The notes under the pieces are model-generated. The model saw nothing but the letters and a program-made list of their open reading frames with translations, made no database searches and was not told where the DNA came from. Position numbers and translations under genes: made by a program. Positions 35,916 to 43,850 of a DNA stretch of 64,000 bases are shown in pieces; positions within the stretch are counted from its first letter, which is position 1, and each line of letters opens with the position of its first letter. Where the stretch lies: assembly GCF_943913405.1 (NCBI RefSeq), contig NZ_CALTYA010000001.1:261442-325441 (forward strand). Direction: 5' to 3'. Source of the DNA: an uncultured Flavobacterium sp. GTDB taxonomy: Bacteria > Bacteroidota > Bacteroidia > Flavobacteriales > Flavobacteriaceae.

Positions 35916-35996
35916 CACGGCAAATACCTTAGCAAAAAAGGATATCCTCCCACTAAAATTTATCAAATATCTTTATATTGCATTAAAATACATCCT

Positions 35997-36560
35997 ATGA
36001 AAAAAATAATTGCCCTTTGCCTGCTGACTTTTATATTTTCCTGTGGTTCTTCTGATGAAGTAGAAACAGTTACTGTTGATCACAAATATTCGCTAGAACT
36101 TCCCTCCTTTCTTTCCAAAGGAACTGGTCTCCATGATGATGCTTCTTTGCAATACCAAAATGTATTTAAAGAATTCTATATTGTTGTAATAGATGAGCCC
36201 AAAAAAGGATTTATTGATGTTTTAAAAGACACAGAATACAGTCCTGATTTGCAGGGATATTATGATGTTTTGACCGGCGGGTTAGAAGAAACAATAGAAA
36301 ATATAAACTTTGAGCCTGTAAAAGATGTTCAAATCAACGGACTTAAGGCAAAAACGTTTTCAATAACCGGCACAATTGCTGAAAAGAAACTAGATATTTT
36401 TTATAAAATTGCTTACATTGAAGGAAAAGATACTTTTTACCAAATCGTGACTTGGACAATAAAAGGCAACAAAGAAAAATACGCACCACAAATGGACAAA
36501 CTAATTCGTTCCTTTAAAGAAATCGGCAACAGCAGAAAAGCCGATCGAAGCAAGAAATAA
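35997..36560 (+). CDS. Lipoprotein of unknown function
   Basis: 187 residues. Lipoprotein signal with Cys16 (MKKIIALCLLTFIFSC, GSSDEVE after it, the acidic surface-export pattern). The body VDHKYSLELPSFLSKGTGLHDDASLQYQNVFKEFYIVVIDEPKKG is a mixed alpha/beta domain I associate only loosely with PsbP/DUF-type stress lipoproteins; function not assigned. Single gene with terminator, downstream of the 21-bp array. Confidence 0.65.
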   Translation: MKKIIALCLLTFIFSCGSSDEVETVTVDHKYSLELPSFLSKGTGLHDDASLQYQNVFKEFYIVVIDEPKKGFIDVLKDTEYSPDLQGYYDVLTGGLEETIENINFEPVKDVQINGLKAKTFSITGTIAEKKLDIFYKIAYIEGKDTFYQIVTWTIKGNKEKYAPQMDKLIRSFKEIGNSRKADRSKK

Positions 36561-36563
36561 ATA

Positions 36564-36596
36564 AAAAAATCCATTAGCTTTCACTAATGGATTTTT
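36564..36596. terminator. Bidirectional terminator
   Basis: Stem AAAAATCCATTAG with CTAATGGATTTTT around a six-base loop, between the lipoprotein stop and the convergent MORN-like gene. Confidence 0.88.
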
Positions 36597-36618
36597 CTTT
36601 TTTGAATTAAATCAAAAA

Positions 36619-36966
36619 TTAATTTCTGTTGGCAACAGCGTCTTGTTTCCAGTTTTTCACTTGCGCTACTCTGCTATCAGAATAATCAACTTCGCTTAAG
36701 TTATTGTCAGTCCAAAAAAACCATTTGCCAGTTTTTTGTCCGTTTGAATATTCACCTAAAGATTTTTTATTGCCGCTTTCGTCATAAGAGATCCATTTGC
36801 CGTGAACTTTGCCATCTTTGTAGAAACCTTCTTGGCTAACTTTTCCATTTTCATGAAAGTAAGTAGCTTTTACAGTATTATCAACGATTTCATATTTGTG
36901 CGCAGTTTCTTGTGCAAAAGTAACTCCTGATACTAGCATAATCCCGATTAACATGTACTTTTTCAT
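36619..36966 (-). CDS. Small exported MORN/YwqK-like repeat protein
   Basis: 115 residues. Signal peptide MKKYMLIGIMLVSGVTFAQ. Two to three short repeats of the type YFHENGKVSQEGFYKDGKVHGKWISYDESGNKKSLGEYSNGQKTGKWFFW (residues about 40-85) match MORN-like/YwqK repeats, in which G-K-x-G-x-W-x-x-Y appears. Such proteins are often annotated as YwqK-type antitoxins in Bacteroidetes, but in this exported form the role is unclear. Single gene. Confidence 0.7.
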   Translation of the reverse strand: MKKYMLIGIMLVSGVTFAQETAHKYEIVDNTVKATYFHENGKVSQEGFYKDGKVHGKWISYDESGNKKSLGEYSNGQKTGKWFFWTDNNLSEVDYSDSRVAQVKNWKQDAVANRN

Positions 36967-37000
36967 TGTCTTAGTATTTTAAAGTTTATAAATTCTTTAT

Positions 37001-37008
37001 CAAATATA
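37001..37008 (-). promoter_or_regulatory. Bacteroidetes -7 promoter box for the MORN-like gene
   Basis: The minus strand reads TATATTTG, 35 bases before the ATG at 36966. The spacer 37009-37216 is AT-rich with no gene. Confidence 0.5.
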
Positions 37009-37216
37009 GAAATAAGTTTACATTAAAAAAACTTTTACATAACAATTTGGTAACATTGAATGAAAACTTAACATTGAAAATATTTTTAGAAGATTAAAAA
37101 AATCTATTTTTTGACCGACAAACCAATCGTTACATTAAGATTTTTGCAAAAAGCGAGTAATTCTTAAAGAATAATTCCTTACATTTATAATACTAAATTT
37201 AAATTATTAATTTTTT

Positions 37217-37621
37217 ATGAAAAAAGTATTATTCGCATTATCAGTAGTTGGTTTAACAACTATGGTATCTTGTAAAAAGGATGAAGTTAAAGTAGAAACT
37301 GAAACTACAGATTCAACAAGTGTTACAGAAACTGAAGCACCAGTAGTTGAGGAAACAAAAACTACAACAACTGTTGAAGTTCCTACTTTTAGCAACGACG
37401 AATTGCAAAAATTTGCATCAGATTATGCAAAATATACAGAGGATGTAATTAAAGCAGCTCAAGATAAAGATGCTGCCAAAGTTGCTGAATTGCAAGGAAA
37501 AGCTGCTGAATGGACTTCAAAAGCACAAGCTGCCGCTGCTAAAATGACACCAGAAGACGCTAAAAAATGGGCTGATTTTGCTACCGCTTTAGCTAATGCA
37601 CAAACACAAGCGGCTAAATAA
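37217..37621 (+). CDS. Small lipoprotein, Ala/Lys/Thr-rich
   Basis: 134 residues. Lipoprotein signal with Cys at 19 (MKKVLFALSVVGLTTMVSC), then KKDEVKVETETTDSTSVTETEAPVVEETKTTTTVEVPTFS, a Thr/Glu-rich flexible stretch, and a helical Ala-rich C-terminal half (AQDKDAAKVAELQGKAAEWTSKAQAAAAKM). Probably an abundant outer-membrane anchored structural or stress protein, like Lpp-style helices; the exact role is unknown. Terminator follows. Confidence 0.65.
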   Translation: MKKVLFALSVVGLTTMVSCKKDEVKVETETTDSTSVTETEAPVVEETKTTTTVEVPTFSNDELQKFASDYAKYTEDVIKAAQDKDAAKVAELQGKAAEWTSKAQAAAAKMTPEDAKKWADFATALANAQTQAAK

Positions 37622-37644
37622 TTTACCGCTTAAACAAGAAAACT

Positions 37645-37672
37645 AAAGCTGTCTGAAAAGGCAGCTTTTTTT
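37645..37672 (+). terminator. Terminator after the small lipoprotein gene
   Basis: Stem AAAGCTGtC with GgCAGCTTT followed by TTTTTT. Confidence 0.82.
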
Positions 37673-37752
37673 ATTTCTGTAAATCAGAATCAATTCAACA
37701 AAATTTCTTCCTTTAAAATTCAAGTTTATCATCCATAATTGACAATTATCAC

Positions 37753-37760
37753 TAAATTTG
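37753..37760 (+). promoter_or_regulatory. Bacteroidetes -7 promoter box for aspS
   Basis: TAAATTTG matches TAnnTTTG, 18 bases before the chosen ATG at 37779. It makes the more upstream non-ATG start implausible, since it would overlap the promoter. Confidence 0.55.
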
Positions 37761-37778
37761 CCATCTAAAATTTTGATA

Positions 37779-39524
37779 ATGTATAGAAGTCATAATTGTG
37801 GAGAATTAAACGCTTCACATATTAATACCGAAGTTACTCTTGCGGGTTGGGTTCAAAAATCACGCGACAAAGGTTTCATGAATTGGGTTGATTTGCGCGA
37901 CCGTTATGGCATCACGCAATTGATCTTTGACGAAAGCCGCACTGATAAAACCGTTTTTGAACTGGCAAAAACCCTTGGAAGAGAATTCGTAATTCAAGTA
38001 AAAGGAACCGTAATCGAGCGCGAAGCTAAAAACAAAAATATGTCTACCGGAGATATTGAGATTTTGGTTTCAGAACTAAACATTCTAAACGCCGCATTGA
38101 CGCCTCCCTTTACAATCGAAGACGAAACTGACGGTGGTGAAGACATCAGAATGAAATACCGCTACTTGGATATCCGAAGAAATCCAGTAAAAAACAGCTT
38201 GCTTTTTCGTCATAAAGTGGCGATGGAAGTTCGCAAATATTTATCTGATTTAGATTTCTGTGAAGTGGAAACTCCTTATTTAATCAAATCGACTCCGGAA
38301 GGTGCGAGAGATTTCGTAGTTCCAAGTAGAATGAACGAAGGTCAGTTTTATGCCCTGCCACAATCGCCGCAGACTTTCAAGCAATTGTTGATGGTTGGCG
38401 GCATGGACAAATATTTCCAGATCGTGAAATGTTTCCGTGATGAAGATTTAAGAGCTGACAGACAACCTGAATTTACACAGATCGATTGCGAAATGGCGTT
38501 TGTGGAACAAGAAGACATCTTGAATGTTTTTGAAGGCTTGACACGTCATTTGCTAAAAGAAATTAAAGGCATCGAAGTAGAAAAATTCCCAAGAATCACC
38601 TACGATTATGCTATGAAAACTTACGGAAACGACAAACCAGACATTCGTTTTGGGATGGAATTTGGCGAGTTGAACGAGGTTGCTCAACACAAAGAATTTC
38701 CGGTTTTCAACTCTGCAGAATTGGTTGTTGGAATCGCAGCGCCAGGTTGTGCAACCTATACAAGAAAAGAAATTGACAATTTAATTGATTGGGTAAAACG
38801 TCCTCAGGTTGGAGCTTCAGGAATGGTTTATGCTAAATATGAATTGGACGGAAGCATCAAATCTTCGGTAGATAAATTCTATGACCAAGAAGATTTGAAA
38901 AAATGGGCTGAAATTACAGGAGCAAAACCAGGCGATTTAATCCTGGTTCTTTCTGGTCCGGCAAATAAAACCAGAGCACAATTAAGCGCTTTGCGTATGG
39001 AATTGGCAACTCGTTTAGGATTAAGAAATCCTGAAGTTTTCGCTCCGCTTTGGGTAGTCGATTTCCCTCTTTTAGAACAGGATGAAGAAAATGGAAGATG
39101 GCATGCAATGCACCATCCGTTTACTTCTCCAAAACCAGAAGATATGGCTTTATTGGAAACTGATCCAGGAAAAGTTCGCGCAAACGCCTATGATATGGTA
39201 TTGAATGGAAATGAAATCGGCGGCGGTTCTATCCGTATTCACGATAAGGCGACACAGCAATTGATGTTCAAATATTTAGGTTTTACGGAAGAAGAAGCAA
39301 AAGCACAATTCGGATTCTTGATGGATGCCTTCCAGTTTGGAGCACCACCTCATGGCGGACTGGCTTTTGGTTTGGATAGATTGGTTGCCATTTTAGGTGG
39401 TCAAGAAACAATTCGTGACTTTATTGCTTTCCCAAAAAACAATTCTGGACGTGACGTGATGATTGACGCGCCTTCTGTTATTGATGAAAAACAATTGGAA
39501 GAATTGCATATTAGATTGAAATAA
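37779..39524 (+). CDS. aspS: Aspartyl-tRNA synthetase
   Basis: 581 residues from ATG 37779, starting MYRSHNCGELNASHINTEVTLAGWV, the normal start of bacterial AspRS. N-terminal OB anticodon-binding domain (1-105), catalytic class II core with motif 2 FRDEDLRADRQPEFTQID (about 212-229) and motif 3 GLAFGLDRLVAIL near 530, and the bacterial GAD insertion domain in the middle. Attaches Asp to tRNA-Asp in the cytosol. A longer in-frame TTG start at 37758 would lie inside the promoter, so I rejected it. Confidence 0.96.
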   Translation: MYRSHNCGELNASHINTEVTLAGWVQKSRDKGFMNWVDLRDRYGITQLIFDESRTDKTVFELAKTLGREFVIQVKGTVIEREAKNKNMSTGDIEILVSELNILNAALTPPFTIEDETDGGEDIRMKYRYLDIRRNPVKNSLLFRHKVAMEVRKYLSDLDFCEVETPYLIKSTPEGARDFVVPSRMNEGQFYALPQSPQTFKQLLMVGGMDKYFQIVKCFRDEDLRADRQPEFTQIDCEMAFVEQEDILNVFEGLTRHLLKEIKGIEVEKFPRITYDYAMKTYGNDKPDIRFGMEFGELNEVAQHKEFPVFNSAELVVGIAAPGCATYTRKEIDNLIDWVKRPQVGASGMVYAKYELDGSIKSSVDKFYDQEDLKKWAEITGAKPGDLILVLSGPANKTRAQLSALRMELATRLGLRNPEVFAPLWVVDFPLLEQDEENGRWHAMHHPFTSPKPEDMALLETDPGKVRANAYDMVLNGNEIGGGSIRIHDKATQQLMFKYLGFTEEEAKAQFGFLMDAFQFGAPPHGGLAFGLDRLVAILGGQETIRDFIAFPKNNSGRDVMIDAPSVIDEKQLEELHIRLK

Positions 39525-39544
39525 TTTAACAAATACACGATTGG

Positions 39545-39573
39545 AAGCCTCAGATTTCTCTGAGGCTTTTTTT
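39545..39573 (+). terminator. Terminator after aspS
   Basis: Perfect stem AAGCCTCAGA with TCTGAGGCTT around tttc, followed by TTTTTTT. Confidence 0.9.
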
Positions 39574-39874
39574 ATTGCTAAAATTTGAAAACCTTTCAAA
39601 AAAATTACTCCTAGCAGAAATTCTAGCTTTTATTTTCGAAAACGATTTAGTAAATTTAATTATTGTTTCAAAATGAAGCTTTAAAATTAAGAATTTGATG
39701 ACAAAAAAAGCTTAAGCAATTATGAATATATAAAAGCTTGCAAAGCGTTATAAATACTTTAAATTTTGAAAATCAAACCGTTGACAATACTGAAAAAAAA
39801 TCTTACATCCGAAAAATCAATATTTTTTTTTCATTTTTTTAACACTAAACTGTCTTTCGTATTATATTAAATAT
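39574..39874. other. AT-rich stretch between aspS and the cold-shock gene, no gene seen
   Basis: About 300 bases without a plausible frame. It contains homopolymer T and A runs and no clear hairpin. It could be the regulatory region of the cold-shock gene. Confidence 0.4.
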
Positions 39875-39882
39875 TACATTTG
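39875..39882 (+). promoter_or_regulatory. Bacteroidetes -7 promoter box for the cold-shock gene
   Basis: TACATTTG matches TAnnTTTG, 28 bases before the ATG at 39911. The leader is short, so the long cold-shock leader of E. coli cspA is not evident here. Confidence 0.55.
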
Positions 39883-39910
39883 CTTATTATAAATTATTAT
39901 TACTATTACA

Positions 39911-40111
39911 ATGCGTACAGGTACAGTTAAATTTTTCAATGAGTCTAAAGGTTACGGATTCATTACAGATGAAGAAACAGGAAAAGACATTTTCGTTCAT
40001 GCTTCAGGAATCAGAGCGGAAGAGCTTCGCGAAGGTGATAGAGTATCTTACGAAGAAGAAGAAGGAAGAAAAGGTAAAGTAGCTGCTCAAGTTGCAGTTC
40101 TTGAAGACTAA
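39911..40111 (+). CDS. Cold-shock domain protein (CspA family)
   Basis: 66 residues. MRTGTVKFFNESKGYGFITDEETGKDIFVHASGIRAEEL: RNP1 KGYGFI and RNP2 DIFVHAS are the single-stranded RNA/DNA-binding motifs. The protein lacks other domains and has the usual length. It probably melts RNA structure and supports translation at low temperature or in growth. Followed by a perfect terminator; a single gene. Confidence 0.93.
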   Translation: MRTGTVKFFNESKGYGFITDEETGKDIFVHASGIRAEELREGDRVSYEEEEGRKGKVAAQVAVLED

Positions 40112-40145
40112 TATATAGCATACTATTTTTAGTTACCTCACAACT

Positions 40146-40172
40146 AAAACCGCTCCAATGGAGCGGTTTTTT
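40146..40172 (+). terminator. Terminator after the cold-shock gene
   Basis: Stem AAAACCGCTCC with GGAGCGGTTTT around aat, followed by TTTTTT. Confidence 0.92.
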
Positions 40173-40378
40173 TATGCTCATATTTTAACAGTATTAAAAA
40201 ATTGATTTACATTTTTAAGTTTAATTATAAACTATTCTAAAATTTAGCTTTAAAAAAATAAGATATTAATAAAGTACAAGAAATAATTTAATTATTATTT
40301 TTATTCATTCTAAATTAAAATTAAGCACAATATAATAAGGTATTGAAAACGTTAGGGTGCGAATTAAATATTGGCTCG

Positions 40379-40386
40379 TATATTTG
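40379..40386 (+). promoter_or_regulatory. Bacteroidetes -7 promoter box for the nuo operon
   Basis: TATATTTG matches TAnnTTTG, 26 bases before the nuoA ATG at 40413. No well-spaced -33 TTG is visible. The spacer 40173-40378 is AT-rich without gene. Confidence 0.55.
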
Positions 40387-40412
40387 TAGATATTTTATTA
40401 AATAATTTATTC

Positions 40413-40778
40413 ATGAACACAGATCAGGCTAGTTATTTTCCAATATTGATGCAGTTTTTGCTTGCAGTTGGATTTGTAGTGATGACTATCATCGGTTCTA
40501 GTTTTTTAGGACCGAGAAGAAAATCAAAAAATAAAGATAAAAGTTTTGAGTGCGGTATCGAATCTGTCGGAAACGCACGTATTCCTTTTTCTGTAAAGTA
40601 TTTCTTGGTTGCAATTTTGTTCGTATTATTCGATGTGGAAGTAATTTTCATGTATCCTTGGGCAGTGAATTTCAGAGAAATGGGCTGGATGGGATTGACA
40701 AAAATGGGAATCTTTATGTTTCTTCTTGTCGTAGGCTTTTTCTACGTGATGAAGAAAAAAGGTTTGGAGTGGGAATAA
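40413..40778 (+). CDS. nuoA: NADH-quinone oxidoreductase subunit A
   Basis: 121 residues from ATG 40413 (MNTDQASYFPILMQFLLAVGFVV). Three membrane helices; SFECGIESVGNARIPFSVKYFLVAILFVLFDVEVIFMYPWAV is the conserved NuoA core with the loop that carries the E-x-x-E acidic pair and the FDVE motif. A longer frame begins with TTG at 40371, but it overlaps the promoter box, so ATG is used. First gene of the complex I operon; part of the membrane arm at its junction with the peripheral arm. Confidence 0.92.
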   Translation: MNTDQASYFPILMQFLLAVGFVVMTIIGSSFLGPRRKSKNKDKSFECGIESVGNARIPFSVKYFLVAILFVLFDVEVIFMYPWAVNFREMGWMGLTKMGIFMFLLVVGFFYVMKKKGLEWE

Positions 40779-40891
40779 TAATTTAGATTTGAGAATTTAG
40801 ATTTTAGATTCTCAGATTATAAATATGAAACTAGATTTCACTTTTAGAGTTATCTCAATTCTAAAATCTGAATTCTAAAATCTAAAATTAA
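40779..40891 (+). repeat. Mirrored low-complexity spacer between nuoA and nuoB
   Basis: Left arm consists of words like ttagattt and gaatttagattttagatt; right arm is nearly its reverse complement (attctaaaatctgaattc, then taaaatctaaaatta). Aligned, the two arms match over about 40 bases with a few changes, giving a long imperfect hairpin in the nuo mRNA. Confidence 0.65.
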
Positions 40892-41440
40892 ATGAGTGAT
40901 TCAAAAGTAAATATAGTAGACGCTCCAGAAGGAGTTCAAGGCGAAGGTTTTTTTGCAACAAAGTTATCTGACGTTGTAGGTTTAGCGCGCGCCAATTCAC
41001 TTTGGCCATTGCCTTTTGCAACTTCTTGTTGCGGTATCGAATTTATGGCAACAATGGCTTCGCATTATGACGTGGCACGTTTTGGTTCAGAACGTATGAG
41101 TTTCTCGCCGCGCCAAGCAGATATGCTTTTGGTTATGGGAACAATAGCAAAAAAAATGGCGCCGATTTTACGTCAAGTTTATGAACAAATGGCAGAACCA
41201 AGATGGGTTATCGCTGTGGGAGCTTGCGCTTCTTCAGGTGGAATTTTCGATACTTATTCAGTTTTGCAAGGTATTGACAAGGTGATTCCTGTGGATGTTT
41301 ATGTTCCGGGTTGCCCGCCAAGACCAGAACAAATTCTTGATGGTGTGATGCGTTTGCAAGATTTAGTAAAATCTGAATCTGTGAGAAGAAGAAGTTCTCC
41401 TGAATACCAAGAATTATTAGCTTCTTATAACATTTCTTAA
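40892..41440 (+). CDS. nuoB: NADH-quinone oxidoreductase subunit B
   Basis: 182 residues. Carries the terminal 4Fe-4S cluster N2: Cys46-Cys47 in ATSCCGIEF, then GACASSGG (about 111) and PGCPPRPEQ (about 147). Peripheral arm subunit that passes electrons to quinone. The sequence is typical and complete. Confidence 0.96.
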   Translation: MSDSKVNIVDAPEGVQGEGFFATKLSDVVGLARANSLWPLPFATSCCGIEFMATMASHYDVARFGSERMSFSPRQADMLLVMGTIAKKMAPILRQVYEQMAEPRWVIAVGACASSGGIFDTYSVLQGIDKVIPVDVYVPGCPPRPEQILDGVMRLQDLVKSESVRRRSSPEYQELLASYNIS

Positions 41441-41448
41441 TACAAAAA

Positions 41449-41970
41449 ATGGCTTTAGAAACCTCTGATATACAAAATAAGCTTGTTGACAATTTTGAAT
41501 TGATTACCACCAATTTCGAACAACAGCACGATATATTCACTTTTGAAGTTGATTCTGAATCAATCATTGAAGTGATGAAATTTTTGAGAGACGACAAGAC
41601 ATTGCGTTTCAATTTCTTAACTGACGTTTGCGGCATTCACTATCCTGATAATGAAATTGACAGACAATTTGCCGTGGTTTACCATATGCACAATTGGATG
41701 GACAACGTTCGCATCAGAATCAAATGTTTTTTAAACGGAGAAAATCCAGAAATTGATACGGTTACAAGTTTATTCCTTGGTGCCAACTGGCAAGAAAGAG
41801 AGACTTATGATTTCTACGGAATTATTTTCAAAGGCCATCCGCAGTTGAAAAGAATTTTGAATATGGATGAAATGACTTCTTTCCCGATGCGTAAAGAATT
41901 TCCTTTGGAAGATGGCGGAAGAACTGACAAAGACGACCGTTTCTTCGGAAGAACAACTGATAATTGCTAA
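41449..41970 (+). CDS. nuoC: NADH-quinone oxidoreductase subunit C
   Basis: 173 residues. Peripheral-arm 30-kDa subunit: family motif FLGANWQERETYDFYGIIFKGHPQLKRILNMDEMTSFPMRKEFPL at about residues 108-152. Separate from NuoD, unlike the fused NuoCD of E. coli. It starts 8 bp after nuoB. Confidence 0.95.
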   Translation: MALETSDIQNKLVDNFELITTNFEQQHDIFTFEVDSESIIEVMKFLRDDKTLRFNFLTDVCGIHYPDNEIDRQFAVVYHMHNWMDNVRIRIKCFLNGENPEIDTVTSLFLGANWQERETYDFYGIIFKGHPQLKRILNMDEMTSFPMRKEFPLEDGGRTDKDDRFFGRTTDNC

Positions 41971-41994
41971 CAGCACTGAAAATATTGATATAAT

Positions 41995-43230
41995 ATGTCA
42001 GACTTATTATTACCACCAGAATTAAGATATGCCGATATCATCAAGCAAAGGCAAAATGAAGACGGAAGCGAGCTATCGATTCTGAATCTTGGTCCAACGC
42101 ACCCGGCAACTCACGGAATTTTCCAGAACATTCTTTTGATGGATGGAGAACGCATCGTGGAAGGCGAAGGAACGGTTGGATACATTCACCGTGCTTTCGA
42201 AAAAATCGCAGAAAATAGACCTTTTTACCAAATCACGCCGTTGACAGACAGAATGAATTACTGTTCGTCGCCTATCAATAATATGGGTTGGTGGATGACT
42301 TTGGAAAAAGCATTACATATAGAAGTTCCAAAAAGAGTCCAATATTTAAGAGTTATCGTAATGGAATTGGCGCGTATTGCCGACCACATTATCTGTAATT
42401 CAGTACTTGGAGTTGATACCGGAGCTTTAACTGGTTTCTTATATGTTTTTCAATTTAGAGAAAAAATATATGAAATCTACGAAGAAATTTGTGGTGCTCG
42501 TTTGACTACAAATATGGGAAGAATCGGAGGTTTTGAAAGAGAATGGAGTCCTGCTGCATTTAAAAAAATCAATGATTTCTTGGAAGAGTTTCCTCCAGTT
42601 TGGCAAGAATTCGAAAACTTATTGTTGCGTAACAGAATCTTTATGGACAGAACGATAAACGTGGGTCCAATTTCTGCTGAACGCGCCATGAGCTACGGAT
42701 TTACAGGTCCAAATTTAAGAGCTTCCGGAATTGATTATGATATTCGAGTAATGCAACCTTACAGTTCTTACGAAGATTTCGATTTCAAAATTCCGGTAGG
42801 TCAATCAGGTGATACGTATGACCGTTTCTGCGTAAGAAATGCAGAAGTTTGGGAAAGTATCAGCATCATCAAACAAGCGTTGGCAAAAATGCCGGAAGGT
42901 CCTTTCCACGCTAATGTTCCTGATTATTATTTGCCACCAAAAGAAGATGTTTACACTACAATGGAAGCCTTGATTTATCACTTTAAAATCGTGATGGGAG
43001 AAATTCCGGTTCCGGTTACAGAAGTATATCATCCGGTGGAAGGTGGAAATGGAGAATTAGGTTTCTACTTAATTACAGATGGCTCAAGAACGCCATTCCG
43101 TTTGCATTTCAGAAGACCTTGTTTTATTTATTACCAAGCATTTAACGAAATGGTAAAAGGACAAATGCTATCCGATGCGATTGCAACATTGTCAAGCTTG
43201 AACGTAATTGCAGGAGAATTAGACGCTTAA
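41995..43230 (+). CDS. nuoD: NADH-quinone oxidoreductase subunit D
   Basis: 411 residues. 49-kDa subunit forming the quinone-reduction site with NuoB: starts near LNLGPTHPATHG (residues about 31-42, carrying the conserved quinone-site His), RHAFEK-type segment IHRAFEKIAENRP (about 64-76), and the C-terminal FRLHFRRPCFIYYQAFNEMVKG. Typical and complete. Confidence 0.96.
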   Translation: MSDLLLPPELRYADIIKQRQNEDGSELSILNLGPTHPATHGIFQNILLMDGERIVEGEGTVGYIHRAFEKIAENRPFYQITPLTDRMNYCSSPINNMGWWMTLEKALHIEVPKRVQYLRVIVMELARIADHIICNSVLGVDTGALTGFLYVFQFREKIYEIYEEICGARLTTNMGRIGGFEREWSPAAFKKINDFLEEFPPVWQEFENLLLRNRIFMDRTINVGPISAERAMSYGFTGPNLRASGIDYDIRVMQPYSSYEDFDFKIPVGQSGDTYDRFCVRNAEVWESISIIKQALAKMPEGPFHANVPDYYLPPKEDVYTTMEALIYHFKIVMGEIPVPVTEVYHPVEGGNGELGFYLITDGSRTPFRLHFRRPCFIYYQAFNEMVKGQMLSDAIATLSSLNVIAGELDA

Positions 43231-43314
43231 AAAAGATTGCAGATTTTTAGATTTTAGATTTTTGCTATCAGAAATCTCAAATTAAAAATCTCAAATAATT
43301 AGAAGTAACAGAAT
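43231..43314 (+). repeat. Mirrored low-complexity spacer between nuoD and nuoE
   Basis: Left arm gcagatttttagattttaga, right arm gaaatctcaaattaaaaatc, an imperfect reverse complement of the left, so a hairpin of about 25 pairs can form. It looks like a relative of the nuoA-nuoB spacer, with the same word agatttt. Confidence 0.6.
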
Positions 43315-43839
43315 ATGGAAGTTTCGCATTTCAAACAAGAAATAAATATAACAGAAGCCTTGATGCAACGCATCAACGAGCTTTTGAGCCATTATCCAGC
43401 GGACAAGAAAAAATCAGCTTTGTTGCCGGTTTTACACGATGTTCAGGATGCTCACGACAATTGGTTGAGTATCGAATTAATGGATAAAGTGGCAGAAATC
43501 CTTGAAATCAAACCTATCGAAGTGTATGAAGTTGTGTCGTTTTACACGATGTTTAACAGAAGACCAATCGGTAAATTTATGTTTGAATTCTGCCAAACGT
43601 CTTCGTGCTGTCTTCGCGGCGCTGAAAATTTAATGGATTACACTTGTGAAAAGTTAGGCGTTAATTTAGGCGAAACCACAGCTGACGGACTATTCGAAGT
43701 CAGAGGTGTGGAATGTCTTGGTGCTTGTGGTTATGCGCCAATGCTTCAATTAGGAGATTTCTACAAAGAAAATCTTACGAGAGAAAAAATTGACGAACTG
43801 ATTGAGGATTGCAAAAACGGTAAAGTAAGCTTACACTAA
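43315..43839 (+). CDS. nuoE: NADH-quinone oxidoreductase subunit E
   Basis: 174 residues. 24-kDa subunit with the 2Fe-2S cluster N1a: Cys of CQTSSCCLRGAENLM (about residues 95-109) and of VECLGACGYAPMLQ (about 135-148). N-terminal helix bundle. Adjacent to nuoF, with which it forms the NADH-oxidising module. Confidence 0.95.
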   Translation: MEVSHFKQEINITEALMQRINELLSHYPADKKKSALLPVLHDVQDAHDNWLSIELMDKVAEILEIKPIEVYEVVSFYTMFNRRPIGKFMFEFCQTSSCCLRGAENLMDYTCEKLGVNLGETTADGLFEVRGVECLGACGYAPMLQLGDFYKENLTREKIDELIEDCKNGKVSLH

Positions 43840-43850
43840 TAATAGAAATT

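Noticed and set aside
35733..35966. Minus-strand frame of heptads (77 codons)
   Set aside because: Starts only with TTG, is made of the 21-bp repeat and stops at a single changed codon; listed as a repeat array instead of a gene.
37758..37778. Longer aspS start (TTG at 37758)
   Set aside because: It overlaps the promoter-like box and adds residues absent from AspRS proteins.
40371..40412. Longer nuoA start (TTG at 40371)
   Set aside because: It overlaps the promoter-like box at 40379-40386; ATG 40413 gives the normal NuoA length.
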